A stretch of DNA of 64,000 nt from Spirosoma rigui (GCF_002067135.1 NZ_CP020105.1:62001-126000); one strand, 5' to 3'. Counted from the first letter of the stretch, positions 8,642-17,580 are shown. Translations and numbers: made by a program. Notes: generated from the sequence alone by a model not told the origin.

Positions 8642-9193
8642 TTACTGCGCAGCCAGGTGCAGATACTGATCGCGCAAATGATCTCTTGACCGTTTCAGGC
8701 GCATCTTGACGGCGCTCTCGGTGAGCGCGTGATAGACTGCCAGTTGTCTGACACTCAATTTTTGCTCGTACCGCTGGCGTAGTAGCAGTTGTTCGTCAAG
8801 GCTAAGTGCACAAATGGCAAGTTCGATGAGTTGAGCCGCGGCCTCCTGTTGTTCCATGCTGTCATCCGCCAGTGGTGTCAGTTCATCCCAATTCTCCCCA
8901 ACCGGTACTTCCTGTCGACGGCGGGACTTCCGGACCTGATCGGCGCAGTAGTTGTGCGCAATCGAATAGAGCCAGGTCGAAAACGTAGCCTGCCGCTTGT
9001 ATCCGTCCAGCTTCGTAAAAATCCGGATAAATATATCGTGGGTCAGATCTTCAGCCCGACCATTATCGTGGGTAAACGACAGACAGGTGCGATGCACTTT
9101 AGAGCAGTAGCGCGTGTAGAGTTGCTCAAAATAATCGTTGCTGCGGGTTTCTAGGTAATTGGAAACTAACTCTTCATCAGTGAAATGGTGCAT
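8642..9193 (-). CDS. ECF sigma factor, paralogue of the downstream one
   Basis: Sigma-70 family ECF factor of 183 residues. Regions 2 (YFEQLYTRYCSKVHRTCLSF, FSTWLYSIAHNYCADQVRK) and 4 (LSVRQLAVYHALTESAVKMRLKRSR) align almost motif for motif with the sigma factor at 7886-8497, so the two look like a tandem duplication. It lacks the hydrophobic tail of its neighbour. A near-perfect palindrome (9204-9220) sits just upstream of its start and may be an operator. Confidence 0.92.
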   Translation of the reverse strand: MHHFTDEELVSNYLETRSNDYFEQLYTRYCSKVHRTCLSFTHDNGRAEDLTHDIFIRIFTKLDGYKRQATFSTWLYSIAHNYCADQVRKSRRRQEVPVGENWDELTPLADDSMEQQEAAAQLIELAICALSLDEQLLLRQRYEQKLSVRQLAVYHALTESAVKMRLKRSRDHLRDQYLHLAAQ

Positions 9194-9203
9194 ACAAGAA
9201 TCT

Positions 9204-9220
9204 GATTAGCAGCGCTAATC
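9204..9220. promoter_or_regulatory. Palindrome upstream of ECF sigma gene
   Basis: GATTAGC-AGC-GCTAATC is a perfect 7-base inverted repeat with a 3-base centre, 10 bases before the start of the sigma-factor gene at 9193. Its size and place fit a dimeric repressor site or an mRNA hairpin at the ribosome entry. No protein partner can be named. Confidence 0.4.
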
Positions 9221-9267
9221 CTGGTGGTTAACCTATGTACGTACACACGCTTCTTCACGGATTTAAA

Positions 9268-9301
9268 CAAAAAAATACCCACCGTTGCAGGTGGGTATTT
9301 T
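9268..9301 (-). terminator. Rho-independent terminator of tsf
   Basis: AAATACCCACC (9273-9283) and GGTGGGTATTT (9290-9300) form an 11-bp stem with a 6-base loop. On the minus strand it is followed by a long T run (A run on the plus strand at 9266-9275). It lies directly downstream of tsf. Confidence 0.9.
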
Positions 9302-9326
9302 GATACGGCAACGACTGGTTGACAGA

Positions 9327-10160
9327 CTAACCGATAGCAACGCGCTTGAACGACGAAATGGTCAGGCCTTTGCTGGTTTTCTCCAGCAGTTGCGAAATCG
9401 TCAGCGAGTTGTCTTTAACGAATTCCTGGTTCAACAGGGTGTTCTCTTTGTAGAACTTGTTGAGTTTACCCAGAGCAATTTTTTCGAGCATGGCTTCAGG
9501 CTTACCTTCCTGGCGAGCCTGCTCTTTACCAATTTCTATCTCACGCTCAACAATGGTAGCATCAACGCCATCTTTGTCAAGAGCAACAGGCTTCATGGCA
9601 GCAATCTGCATCGCTACGTCCTTACCCACTTCCGTTACGTCCGTACCGTTCGTGTTGGTCAGGCCAACGAGAACGCCCAGTTTGCCATTCGAGTGAATGT
9701 ACGAAACGACTTTATCGCCGGTTACGGTTTCGAACGAAGCAACTTCTACTTTCTCACCAATTTTACCCATCAGGTCCGTAATGTGATCCTGCAGCGTACG
9801 ACCATCAGCCTGTGGCGTTGCCAGCAGGGCTGCTTTGTCAGTAGCGTGGGTAGCTACGGCCGTGCTCATAACGGCCATGGCCAGATTCTGAAAATCGGCT
9901 ACTTTCGATACGGGTTCGGTTTCGCAGGCTAACGAGATAACTTTACCGCTCGTGCCGTCTTCACTCACGTGTGCCAGGACAATACCTTCGGCCGTGGTGT
10001 TATCAGCCCGTTTGTCGGCTATTTTCTGGCCCTGCTTACGCAGTACCTCTTTGGCTTTTTCGAAATCGCCATCGGCTTCGGTCAGGGCTTTCTTACAGTC
10101 CATCATACCGGCTCCGGTTTCCTGACGAAGTTTGTTTACATCAGCAGCAGTGATTGCCAT
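9327..10160 (-). CDS. tsf: Translation elongation factor Ts
   Basis: Guanine-nucleotide exchange factor for EF-Tu, 277 residues. The N-terminal UBA-like domain is followed by the family signature TGAGMMDCKKAL (about 16-27). The core dimerisation region has SYIHSNGKLGVLVGL and MQIAAMKP, and the C-terminal coiled coil ends LLNQEFVKD. It lies 180 bases downstream of rpsB, its usual partner, and ends in a strong terminator. Confidence 0.97.
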   Translation of the reverse strand: MAITAADVNKLRQETGAGMMDCKKALTEADGDFEKAKEVLRKQGQKIADKRADNTTAEGIVLAHVSEDGTSGKVISLACETEPVSKVADFQNLAMAVMSTAVATHATDKAALLATPQADGRTLQDHITDLMGKIGEKVEVASFETVTGDKVVSYIHSNGKLGVLVGLTNTNGTDVTEVGKDVAMQIAAMKPVALDKDGVDATIVEREIEIGKEQARQEGKPEAMLEKIALGKLNKFYKENTLLNQEFVKDNSLTISQLLEKTSKGLTISSFKRVAIG

Positions 10161-10238
10161 GTCTAAAACAGTTTCAGTTGTTAAGTTTTCCGTTTACAGA
10201 ACCGCCCTTTATACAGCGGTAAATATCCTTATTAAAGA

Positions 10239-10266
10239 ATAGCCCATAGCGGCTGCTACGGGCTAT
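10239..10266 (-). promoter_or_regulatory. Hairpin in the rpsB-tsf gap
   Basis: ATAGCCCATAGC (10239-10250) and GCTACGGGCTAT (10255-10266) pair over 12 bases with one mismatch and a 4-base loop. On the minus strand the stem is followed by ATTCTTTAAT, a weak U-rich tail. It could be a partial terminator that lowers tsf relative to rpsB, or a processing site. Confidence 0.5.
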
Positions 10267-10340
10267 CTTTTTGATGGTGTTACAAAGCAGCTATTTTTCT
10301 GATCAATGAAAGCCAGCAACCCGGTAACGGTATAACTCGT

Positions 10341-11180
10341 TTATGCGTCCTGCTCGCTTTCCGTAGCATCGGCTACAGGTGCCGCTTCTGCAACTGGCGC
10401 AGCGGTTTCACCTTCGGCACGGGCCTGAGCCAGATCTTCGTTACGCTTGGCATCTTCCTCTTCCTGAACGCGCTGGTCGTCTTTATCCTGCTTCCGCTCC
10501 ATCAGACCTTCTTCGATGGCCTTACCGATAGCAAGCGTAATCAGCGAAATCGACTTGTAAGCGTCGTCATTGGCGGGGATGGCGAAGTCAACATCTTCCG
10601 GGTTCGAGTTCGTGTCGCACATGGCAAACACGGGGATACCCAGACGGTGTGCTTCGGCAACAGCAATGTGCTCACGCTTCACGTCAACCACAAACAGAGC
10701 AGCTGGCAGGCGGGTCAGGTCGGCAATACCGCCCAGTACACGTTCCAGTTTCTCCTTATCGCGGCTACGGGTCAAACGCTCACGCTTGGCAATGCTTTTG
10801 ACGGTCTCCTCGTCTTTCAGCATTTTGTCCAGCGTCTGCATTTTCTTCAGCGACTTGCGGATCGTGGCGAAGTTCGTCAACATACCACCCTGCCAGCGGT
10901 CGGTAACGTACGGCATTTTCAGACGACGTGCTTCTTCCGAAACGATCTCCTGTGCCTGCTTCTTGGTAGCCACGAACATCACCTTGCGGCCCGAACGAAC
11001 AATACCTTTCAGGGCATTGGCCGCTTCGTCCAGCGATGCCAGCGTTTTATTAAGGTCAATAATGTGGATGCCGTTCTTCTCCATGAAGATATACGGAGCC
11101 ATCCGGGGGTCCCACTTGCGCGTTAAGTGGCCAAAGTGCACACCAGCGTCAAGAAGGTCTTTATATTCGATTTGTGCCAT
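10341..11180 (-). CDS. rpsB: 30S ribosomal protein S2
   Basis: Ribosomal protein of the small-subunit body, 279 residues. Conserved S2 blocks include [19 protein letters not shown], then IYMEKNG-type residues and HIIDLNKTL near the N-terminus, [12 protein letters not shown], and [19 protein letters not shown] near residue 190. An acidic, alanine-rich C-terminal tail (from about residue 235) is longer than in E. coli and common in Bacteroidota. It probably continues the rplM-rpsI transcript and is followed by tsf. Confidence 0.97.
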   Translation of the reverse strand: MAQIEYKDLLDAGVHFGHLTRKWDPRMAPYIFMEKNGIHIIDLNKTLASLDEAANALKGIVRSGRKVMFVATKKQAQEIVSEEARRLKMPYVTDRWQGGMLTNFATIRKSLKKMQTLDKMLKDEETVKSIAKRERLTRSRDKEKLERVLGGIADLTRLPAALFVVDVKREHIAVAEAHRLGIPVFAMCDTNSNPEDVDFAIPANDDAYKSISLITLAIGKAIEEGLMERKQDKDDQRVQEEEDAKRNEDLAQARAEGETAAPVAEAAPVADATESEQDA

Positions 11181-11342
11181 TTTCGGATTGAAAAATGATT
11201 ATTGTAAAAAAATACGCAGCACCGCCCGTCGGCATCATCTAAGGGCAGTCTGGACTAATGGGCCGGTCAGTTAATCAGGCAGGTTACGTATCTGGTCAAC
11301 AAAGACCGACAAACCATGTAACTGAAAACTGGCTGACTGATA

Positions 11343-11729
11343 TTAGCGTTTCGAGAACTGGAACCGCCGACGTGCTTTCGCGCGGCCGTACTTTTTCCGT
11401 TCTACCATGCGTGAATCCCGGGTCAGGAAGCCTTCTTTTTTGAGGGCTGGACGGAACTCCGAGTTCATTTCAACAAGCGCGCGGGCAATGGCCATACGCG
11501 TTGCTTCGGCCTGTCCGGCCACGCCACCACCGCGAACGTTGACTTTCACGTCATAGCCGCCTACGCCATTTATGGTCGAGAAGGGCTGGTTCAGGATGAT
11601 CTGCAGTACTTCGGTTGGGAAATACTGCTTGTAGTCTTTTCCGTTTACCGTGATGGCTCCGCTGCCCACCGACATGTAGATGCGGGAGATGGCAGTTTTA
11701 CGGCGGCCAATGGTATTAATACGATCCAT
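11343..11729 (-). CDS. rpsI: 30S ribosomal protein S9
   Basis: Small-subunit protein whose basic C-terminal tail reaches the P-site tRNA. The 128 residues start with RINTIGRRKTAISRIYM and end in the conserved KKYGRAKARRRFQFSKR tail, with the terminal KR that contacts tRNA. It starts 11 bases after the rplM stop, the near-universal rplM-rpsI pairing. Confidence 0.97.
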   Translation of the reverse strand: MDRINTIGRRKTAISRIYMSVGSGAITVNGKDYKQYFPTEVLQIILNQPFSTINGVGGYDVKVNVRGGGVAGQAEATRMAIARALVEMNSEFRPALKKEGFLTRDSRMVERKKYGRAKARRRFQFSKR

Positions 11730-11740
11730 TCGTCTGTGAC

Positions 11741-12184
11741 TTAAAATTTAACGACTGTAGGTTGCTGAGCCGCGTGGGGATGATTGTCTCCCGTATAAAC
11801 GTGCAGGTTGGTAAACAACCGCCGACCGAGCCGGTTCTTGGGCAACATACCTTTCACAGCATGTTCGATAATACGCTCGGGGTGCTTTTCAAGCAACAGC
11901 CGGGGCGTAGCAAAGCGCTGACCGCCGGGATAACCCGTGTGGCGGACGTAGATTTTGTCGGTCATTTTCTTGCCCGTGAAGCGAATCTTCTCGGCATTAA
12001 TGACGATCACGTTGTCTCCGCAGTCAACGTGTGGGGTGAAGTTGGTTTTGTGTTTGCCGCGGATCAGTGCTGCGATCTGGCTGGCCAGCCGACCAAGCAC
12101 TTCGCCCTGAGCGTCAACCACAACCCATTCCTTCTGCACCGTTTCTTTATTGGCGGAGATGGTTTTGTAACTGAGCGTGTTCAC
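11741..12184 (-). CDS. rplM: 50S ribosomal protein L13
   Basis: Early-assembling large-subunit protein, 147 residues. Signatures seen are [16 protein letters not shown] near the N-terminus, [21 protein letters not shown] in two adjoining blocks, and [18 protein letters not shown] near the C-terminus. It heads the rplM-rpsI (and probably rpsB-tsf) operon, with a clear promoter at 12260-12290 and a leader of about 70 bases. Confidence 0.97.
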   Translation of the reverse strand: MNTLSYKTISANKETVQKEWVVVDAQGEVLGRLASQIAALIRGKHKTNFTPHVDCGDNVIVINAEKIRFTGKKMTDKIYVRHTGYPGGQRFATPRLLLEKHPERIIEHAVKGMLPKNRLGRRLFTNLHVYTGDNHPHAAQQPTVVKF

Positions 12185-12259
12185 TATATTAAGGAGACTA
12201 ATTAGTTGATTTTCACTTTTTTACTTACGCCGAAACGCACCCGTCCTCAAACGGGAGTG

Positions 12260-12290
12260 CAAATATAGCGGGTATATGGCTGAAAAGCAA
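12260..12290 (-). promoter_or_regulatory. Bacteroidota-type promoter of rplM-rpsI
   Basis: On the minus strand TTG (12290-12288) is followed after exactly 20 bases by TATATTTG (12267-12260). This matches the Bacteroidota housekeeping consensus (-33 TTG, -7 TAnnTTTG). Transcription should start near 12253. A short hairpin in the first bases of the leader (CCCGT with ACGGG, 12241-12256) could be a protein-binding or stabilising element. Confidence 0.75.
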
Positions 12291-12468
12291 CGATGTGTCA
12301 GGAATTTGAAAGATAGAACCTTACTTCTCAACACGATATCGGTCCGGTAATCGCGTTAACCAGCCCGATCAGCGCCGTTTTTGCCCATTTCTATACCTTT
12401 GCAGCCCATCAGTGCCAGCGATGCTGTGACCAGGCTGATTTGGGACGGTCCGTCCCGGCTGTGAACTC

Positions 12469-13676
12469 TTACCGCAGTTTCAGCGTAGCCAGCGTCAGCA
12501 CCGCCAGAATGATACCCACGATCCAGAAACGCGTGACGAGTTTTGCCTCGTGGTATCCTTTCTTCTGAAAGTGGTGGTGCAGGGGCGACATCAGGAAAAT
12601 TCGCCTGCCCTCACCGTACTTCTGCTTGGTATACTTAAAGTAGCTCACCTGCACGATCACCGATACGAGCTCAACCAAAAAGATGCCGCACATGAGCGGA
12701 ATCAGCAGCTCTTTCCGGATCGCCAGCGACAACACGGCAATAACGCCCCCCAGCATCAAGCTACCTGTATCGCCCATGAATACCTGCGCCGGGTACGAAT
12801 TATACCAGAGAAAGCCCACACAAGCACCCACGAAAGCCGCACAGAAGATCACCAGTTCACCCGCGTTGGGGATGTACATGATATTGAGGTACTGCGAGAA
12901 AACTTTATTACCCGACAGGTAAGCCAGCACCCCAATGGTCAGGCCGATGATGACCGACGTACCAGCCGCCAGCCCGTCGATACCGTCGGTGATGTTAGCC
13001 CCGTTCGATACGGCTGTAATGATGAAAATGCAGATCAGTACGTAGATAATCCAGGTGTAGCTGTCGGGCAGGAACCCAAACAGCAGCGAGCTATAGTCGA
13101 ACTCATTATTCTTGACAAAAGGTACCGTTGTCAGCGTCGACTTAATGTCGGTATACACGTCTGGCACATTGGAGGTGTTGAGCAGCCGGGGGCGTATTTA
13201 CGGATTTTGACGGCATCGTTGAAGTAGAGCGTCAGCCCGACGATCAGGCCCAGCCCTACCTGTCCGACAACTTTAAACTTGCCCTCCAGCCCTTCCTTGT
13301 TCTTTTTGAAGACCTTGATGTAGTCGTCCAGGAAACCAATCAGTCCCGTCCAGACCGTCGAGACGAGGGCCAGCACCACGTAGACATTAGATAATTTGGC
13401 GAACAGCAGGGCCGGAATCAGCAGCGAGGCCAGGATGATGAAGCCGCCCATGGTAGGCGTGCCGCGTTTCTGCATCTGCCCTTCCAGACCCAGATCCCGG
13501 ATTGATTCGCCAATCTGCAGATTGCGCAGGGTGTCAATGATACGGCGACCGAAGATAGCCGCCACCAGGAGCGATGTGACAACGGCCCCCAGTGCCCGAA
13601 ATGAAATATACTGGAAAACCCCCGCACCGGGGAAGTTGTAGCGTTCGTCGAGAAAACGAAAAAGGTAATAGAGCAT
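12469..13676 (-). CDS. mraY: MraY, phospho-MurNAc-pentapeptide transferase (frame broken at about 13190)
   Basis: Integral membrane enzyme that moves phospho-MurNAc-pentapeptide onto undecaprenyl phosphate to form lipid I. The first part (ATG at 13676) holds [14 protein letters not shown] and [16 protein letters not shown], and leaves frame after IRKYAPG. The second part, in another frame, carries [27 protein letters not shown] and [12 protein letters not shown], all MraY signatures. The break coincides with five Gs on the plus strand (about 13188-13192). One more base gives a continuous protein of 402 residues reading [12 protein letters not shown]. As with ftsW, an assembly error is the likeliest cause. 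It lies downstream of murE. Confidence 0.92.
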
Positions 13677-13686
13677 AAAGGTGAAT

Positions 13687-13760
13687 GAGTGACGGGGAAA
13701 CCCGCGCTGTAATTGAGTGCCAGAGTGACGGCATTACCCCGTCACTCTGGCACTCAATTA
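13687..13760 (-). promoter_or_regulatory. Strong hairpin with a competing third arm before mraY
   Basis: The arms 13710-13731 and 13739-13760 form a perfect 22-bp stem with a 7-base loop in the murE-mraY gap. A further copy, GAGTGACGGGG at 13687-13697, can instead pair with CCCCGTCACTC at 13737-13747. In the minus-strand mRNA this third arm lies about 11 bases before the mraY start codon. The arrangement allows two mutually exclusive folds. Whether it regulates or is only a repeat is not known. Confidence 0.6.
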
Positions 13761-13789
13761 GACTTGTGTATGGGTCAAAGTTACAGATT

Positions 13790-15259
13790 TCAACGTTCTG
13801 TGAAAGCCTCCCGGAGCACCGCCCGATCGTCGAAGTCGGATTTGACACCCCGGATATCCTGGTACGTTTCGTGACCTTTACCCGCCACCAGAATAATATC
13901 AGACGGGTGGGCCAGGGCAACAGCCTGCCGGATGGCTTCGTGTCGGTCTTCAATCACCTGCGTCTTCTTAACGTCGACGGGCGACACGCCGGCCTGCATT
14001 TGCTCCAGGATCGCCATCGGATCTTCAAACCGGGGATTGTCCGATGTCAGGATCACCCGGTCGCTGAACCGGCAGGCAATATCGGCCATGATGGGCCGCT
14101 TGGCCGCATCCCGATTCCCCCCACAACCAACGACCGTGATGATCTGGGGCATGTGGTCCTGTTCATCGACCTGCCGAAGACCGTTGATGGTTTCCAGTAC
14201 GTTCTGGAGGGCATCGGGCGTATGGGCGTAGTCGACGATGCCAACAATGTTCGTGTCGGAGACGACCTGCTCGAATCGGCCCGGCGGGGGTGTTACGCCC
14301 GAGAGCAGCGTCAGTACCTCGGCGGGATCTTCGCCCAGCAGGATAGCCGCACCATATACACTCAGGAGATTATAGCCGTTGAACCGGCCAATCAGCTTGA
14401 ACCATACCTCCTGGTTATCCACGAGCATGTTCAGGCCGAACAGGCTGTCGGCAATGATCTTTCCCTTGAACGTAGCCAGCGTCTGTAGCGAGTAGGTTTC
14501 CTTACGAGCTGCGGTATTTTGCAGCATAACCAGCCCGCGTTTATCGTCCACGTTCGTCAGGGCGAAGGCCGAAGCGGGCAACTGGTCAAAAAATCCTTTC
14601 TTGGCCCGGATGTAGTTATCGAAGGTACCGTGAAAATCGAGGTGATCGTGGGTGATGTTCGTGAAGATACCCCCCGCAAATGTCAGGCCCGCTATCCGCT
14701 CCTGCACCACGGCGTGTGAGCTGACTTCCATAAATACGTGCGTACAGCCGTGTTCCAGCATCTGGGTGAGCAGCTGATTGGTCGTAATTGCGTCGGGTGT
14801 TGTGTGGGTGGCGGCAATCACCTGATCGTCAATCTGGTTCTGTACGGTCGAGAGAAGGCCACAGCGGTAGCCCAGTCCCCGAAACAACCTGAACAGCAGC
14901 GTCGCTACCGACGTCTTTCCATTGGTGCCCGTTACGCCAACGAGCTTCATCTGCTGCGATGGCTGATTGTAAAAAGCCGCTGCCACAAAGCCCAATGCCC
15001 GGGCTGAGTTCTGCACCTGTACGTAAGAAACACCCGCGACCGGATTGGCTGGCAGTTCTTCGCAAAGTACCGCTACGGCACCCTGCCCTACGGCGGTATC
15101 GATAAACGAATGACCATCGGTAACGGTACCGCGTACGGCAACGAACAGACTGCCTGGCCCCGCCCGGCGTGAGTCCATGGTCAGGCTGGTGATATCGGTC
15201 GTCATGCTGCCGGACGTTGCCAGCAACGGTATTTTATAGAAGACGTCTTTGAGTTGCAT
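13790..15259 (-). CDS. murE: UDP-MurNAc-L-Ala-D-Glu:meso-diaminopimelate ligase MurE
   Basis: Cytoplasmic ligase adding the third stem-peptide residue, 489 residues. The P-loop is GTNGKTS (111-117), and the central domain has HTTPDAI, FMEVSSHAVVQERI and TNITHDHLDFHG. The C-terminal motif TSDNPRFEDP contains DNPR, which is characteristic of enzymes choosing meso-diaminopimelate over lysine. It precedes mraY on the minus strand and is divergent from pyk. The penicillin-binding protein gene that usually lies upstream of murE in dcw clusters is not here. Confidence 0.96.
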   Translation of the reverse strand: MQLKDVFYKIPLLATSGSMTTDITSLTMDSRRAGPGSLFVAVRGTVTDGHSFIDTAVGQGAVAVLCEELPANPVAGVSYVQVQNSARALGFVAAAFYNQPSQQMKLVGVTGTNGKTSVATLLFRLFRGLGYRCGLLSTVQNQIDDQVIAATHTTPDAITTNQLLTQMLEHGCTHVFMEVSSHAVVQERIAGLTFAGGIFTNITHDHLDFHGTFDNYIRAKKGFFDQLPASAFALTNVDDKRGLVMLQNTAARKETYSLQTLATFKGKIIADSLFGLNMLVDNQEVWFKLIGRFNGYNLLSVYGAAILLGEDPAEVLTLLSGVTPPPGRFEQVVSDTNIVGIVDYAHTPDALQNVLETINGLRQVDEQDHMPQIITVVGCGGNRDAAKRPIMADIACRFSDRVILTSDNPRFEDPMAILEQMQAGVSPVDVKKTQVIEDRHEAIRQAVALAHPSDIILVAGKGHETYQDIRGVKSDFDDRAVLREAFTER

Positions 15260-15434
15260 ACGTTCCGAACGGAGGAACGGCCCGGTTTATGGTGAATAAC
15301 CCACGCCCCGGCCCTCCGTTGCGGGTGCAAAAAAACGGCATGCCGGTGGGTTTAGCTAATTTTGCCAAAGCATTGTATAGATTGGTCAAGTGGTAATTTT
15401 TTGGTAAACACCACTGTTTATTAGCACTGCCGGT

Positions 15435-15442
15435 TATTTTTG
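15435..15442 (+). promoter_or_regulatory. Candidate -7 element of the pyk promoter
   Basis: TATTTTTG matches the Bacteroidota -7 consensus TAnnTTTG, 40 bases before the pyk start. The upstream -33 match is weak (CTG at 15414-15416, spacer 18), so the call rests mainly on the -7 box. Confidence 0.45.
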
Positions 15443-15482
15443 CACCGGCTATGGCCGTTTTTGCCCAATTTTCCCGTCCCTC

Positions 15483-16919
15483 ATGTCCAAGAAAACCAAG
15501 ATCGTGGCCACCATCGGCCCGGCTTCCGAAACGAAAGAACAATTGCTGGCATTAGCCAAAGCGGGTGTCAATGTATTCCGCCTTAATTTCTCCCACGGCA
15601 CCCACGAAGACCACCTCATGCGGCTTACCCGCATCCGTGAGATCAATAAAGAGTTCAACCTGAACCTCTGTGTTCTGCAGGATTTACAGGGCCCTAAAAT
15701 CCGGATCGGTAACGTAGCCGAGAAAGATGGCGTCATGCTGGAAGCCGGTAGCCGTCTCGTCTTCACCAATGACGACATTATTGGCACCGCCGAGCGCGTA
15801 AGTACTCCGTATAAAGACATGTACCGCGACGTGCATCCGGGCGAGCGTATCCTGATGGACGACGGCAAACTCGAAGTTCGAGTGGTTGGCAAAGAAGGTA
15901 CCGACGTTGTAACCGAAGTCGTTTATGGTGGTTTGATGAAGTCGAAGAAAGGCGTTAACCTGCCCAACACGAAAGTGTCGATGCCGGCCGTAACCGAAAA
16001 AGACTGGGCTGACCTCGAATTCGGTCTCGAGAACGACGCTGAGTGGATCGCGCTGTCGTTCGTTCGGGAAGCGTCCGAGATTCTCGAAATAAAAGAATAC
16101 ATTAAGTCGAAAGGCAAGAAGAGCCGGGTAATCGCCAAGATCGAAAAGCCCGAAGCTATCGTTAACATCGACGAAATCATTGCTGCCACCGACGGTCTGA
16201 TGGTGGCCCGTGGTGACCTTGGGGTAGAACTTCCCGCCGAGGAAGTACCGATGATCCAGAAGATGCTGGTGGAAAAATGCAACCGGGCCGCCAAGCCCGT
16301 CATTGTGGCAACGCAGATGCTCGAAAGCATGATCGATGCGCCCCGCCCCACCCGCGCTGAAATCAACGATATTGCCAACTCCGTGATGGACGGCGCCGAC
16401 GCTGTGATGCTGAGCGCCGAAACTGCTTCGGGCAAATACCCGATCCTGGCCGTCGAGAGTATGGCCAACACCATCCGCCAGGTCGAATCACACACCGACA
16501 GCATTTATTACCGGTACCACGCGCTGGTCAACGAGAAGCCCTCGGAGAACGTTATCAACGACAATGTCGTGATGAGCGCCTGCCGCCTGGCCCGCGACAC
16601 CAAAGCGAAAGCGGTCATCGGCATCACCAACTCAGGCTACACCGCCGAGCGTTTGTCGCACCACCGCCCTAAAGCAGATCTGTTCGTTTTCTCGAACGAT
16701 GCGCAGCTTCGTAATACGCTGGGACTGTACTGGGGTGTTCAGGTACTGCCTTATGAGCCAAATCCGGATCTGACCGTTGACCAGACCGTCGACGCGATCA
16801 AGCTGAAACTGATTGGCGAAGGTAAACTGGCCTCGGGCGATATCTTCATCAACACCCTCAGCATGCCGATGTCCCAGTCCCGCCGGACCAACACGGTAAA
16901 ACTGAGTACGGTAGATTAG
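15483..16919 (+). CDS. pyk: Pyruvate kinase
   Basis: Glycolytic enzyme converting phosphoenolpyruvate and ADP to pyruvate and ATP, 478 residues. It shows KTKIVATIGPAS at the N-terminus, VNVFRLNFSHG, the active-site signature IAKIEKPEAIVNIDEI (about 218-233), and MVARGDLGVELP with the metal and substrate ligands. The C-terminal domain is present and of normal size. It stands alone on the plus strand, divergent from murE, with a long hairpin terminator after it. Confidence 0.97.
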   Translation: MSKKTKIVATIGPASETKEQLLALAKAGVNVFRLNFSHGTHEDHLMRLTRIREINKEFNLNLCVLQDLQGPKIRIGNVAEKDGVMLEAGSRLVFTNDDIIGTAERVSTPYKDMYRDVHPGERILMDDGKLEVRVVGKEGTDVVTEVVYGGLMKSKKGVNLPNTKVSMPAVTEKDWADLEFGLENDAEWIALSFVREASEILEIKEYIKSKGKKSRVIAKIEKPEAIVNIDEIIAATDGLMVARGDLGVELPAEEVPMIQKMLVEKCNRAAKPVIVATQMLESMIDAPRPTRAEINDIANSVMDGADAVMLSAETASGKYPILAVESMANTIRQVESHTDSIYYRYHALVNEKPSENVINDNVVMSACRLARDTKAKAVIGITNSGYTAERLSHHRPKADLFVFSNDAQLRNTLGLYWGVQVLPYEPNPDLTVDQTVDAIKLKLIGEGKLASGDIFINTLSMPMSQSRRTNTVKLSTVD

Positions 16920-16922
16920 AAG

Positions 16923-17011
16923 AAAGTTGTAGAGTCATAGAAGTCAAAAGGGGCTGGTGCATACATGATGATGCGCCAGCCCCTTTCGACTTCTATGACT
17001 CTACGACTTTT
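16923..17011. terminator. Very long two-way terminator hairpin after pyk
   Basis: The two halves (about 16923-16964 and 16970-17010) form a near-perfect stem of about 38-40 bp. Central arms include GGGGCTGG with CCAGCCCC, and outer arms include GTAGAGTCATAGAAGTC with GACTTCTATGACTCTAC. It is followed by TTTTT on the plus strand. It is far longer than a normal terminator stem. Confidence 0.8.
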
Positions 17012-17022
17012 TAAACTGTACT

Positions 17023-17057
17023 AAAAAGCCGCGAAACCAAAGGTCATCGCGGCTTTT
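17023..17057 (-). terminator. Terminator of the DUF5606 gene
   Basis: AAAAGCCGCGA (about 17024-17034) pairs with TCGCGGCTTTT (17047-17057). On the minus strand the stem ends in TTTTT. It lies 26 bases downstream of the DUF5606 stop codon. Confidence 0.85.
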
Positions 17058-17082
17058 CTGTTCTCACTGAAAATGAAGAATG

Positions 17083-17580
17083 CTAGGCAGCCGTTTCGTC
17101 TTTCGACTCGGCGGGCGTTTCAGCAGTTGGTTCGGCTTCGGTGGCTACTGTCTCGTCGGCAGGGGTTACGTCCTCGGCCGCTTTCTCGAAAGCTTCCGGG
17201 GCGTGCTGGCGAAGGATGTTATACCACACAATGAGTTTCTTAATATCGGCCTGGCGTACCCGGTCACGATCGTAATCGGGCACCACCGACGCCATAAAAT
17301 CGGCCAGTTCGTCGGGCGACCCTTTTGGATCGACGGTCAGCGTTTCGCCGTATTTTTCGTTTACGGCCAGCAGTACGTCGCCCAGTGGCACCGACTGTTC
17401 ATCGGTATCCACGTAAATAGAAATATCATTCAACACCGACACACGGGCCGTTGGACCCATCATGGTCTTGGCTTTTTTCTCGTCGAGCGATTCAACGATA
17501 ACGCCGTTCCGGCTGGGTTTCAGAATCCGATACAGGCCGCTGTAGCCCGCGATGTTGGCAATTTGTTTTAATGCTTCCAT
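17083..17580 (-). CDS. DUF5606 domain protein
   Basis: A 165-residue protein of unknown function, conserved in Bacteroidota. The N-terminal two thirds match the DUF5606 pattern: LKQIANIAGYSGLYRIL, then GVIVESLD, RVSVLNDISIYV, and a helical end ADIKKLIVWYNIL. The last 35 residues are a low-complexity acidic tail rich in E, T and A. A longer frame opens at 17664, but the ATG at 17580 begins the conserved domain directly. It stands alone with its own terminator. Confidence 0.85.
   Translation of the reverse strand: MEALKQIANIAGYSGLYRILKPSRNGVIVESLDEKKAKTMMGPTARVSVLNDISIYVDTDEQSVPLGDVLLAVNEKYGETLTVDPKGSPDELADFMASVVPDYDRDRVRQADIKKLIVWYNILRQHAPEAFEKAAEDVTPADETVATEAEPTAETPAESKDETAA

Noticed and set aside
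13685..14488. Plus-strand frame of 267 codons opposite murE
   Set aside because: It runs antisense through the conserved MurE C-terminal domain and the hairpin, with biased composition.
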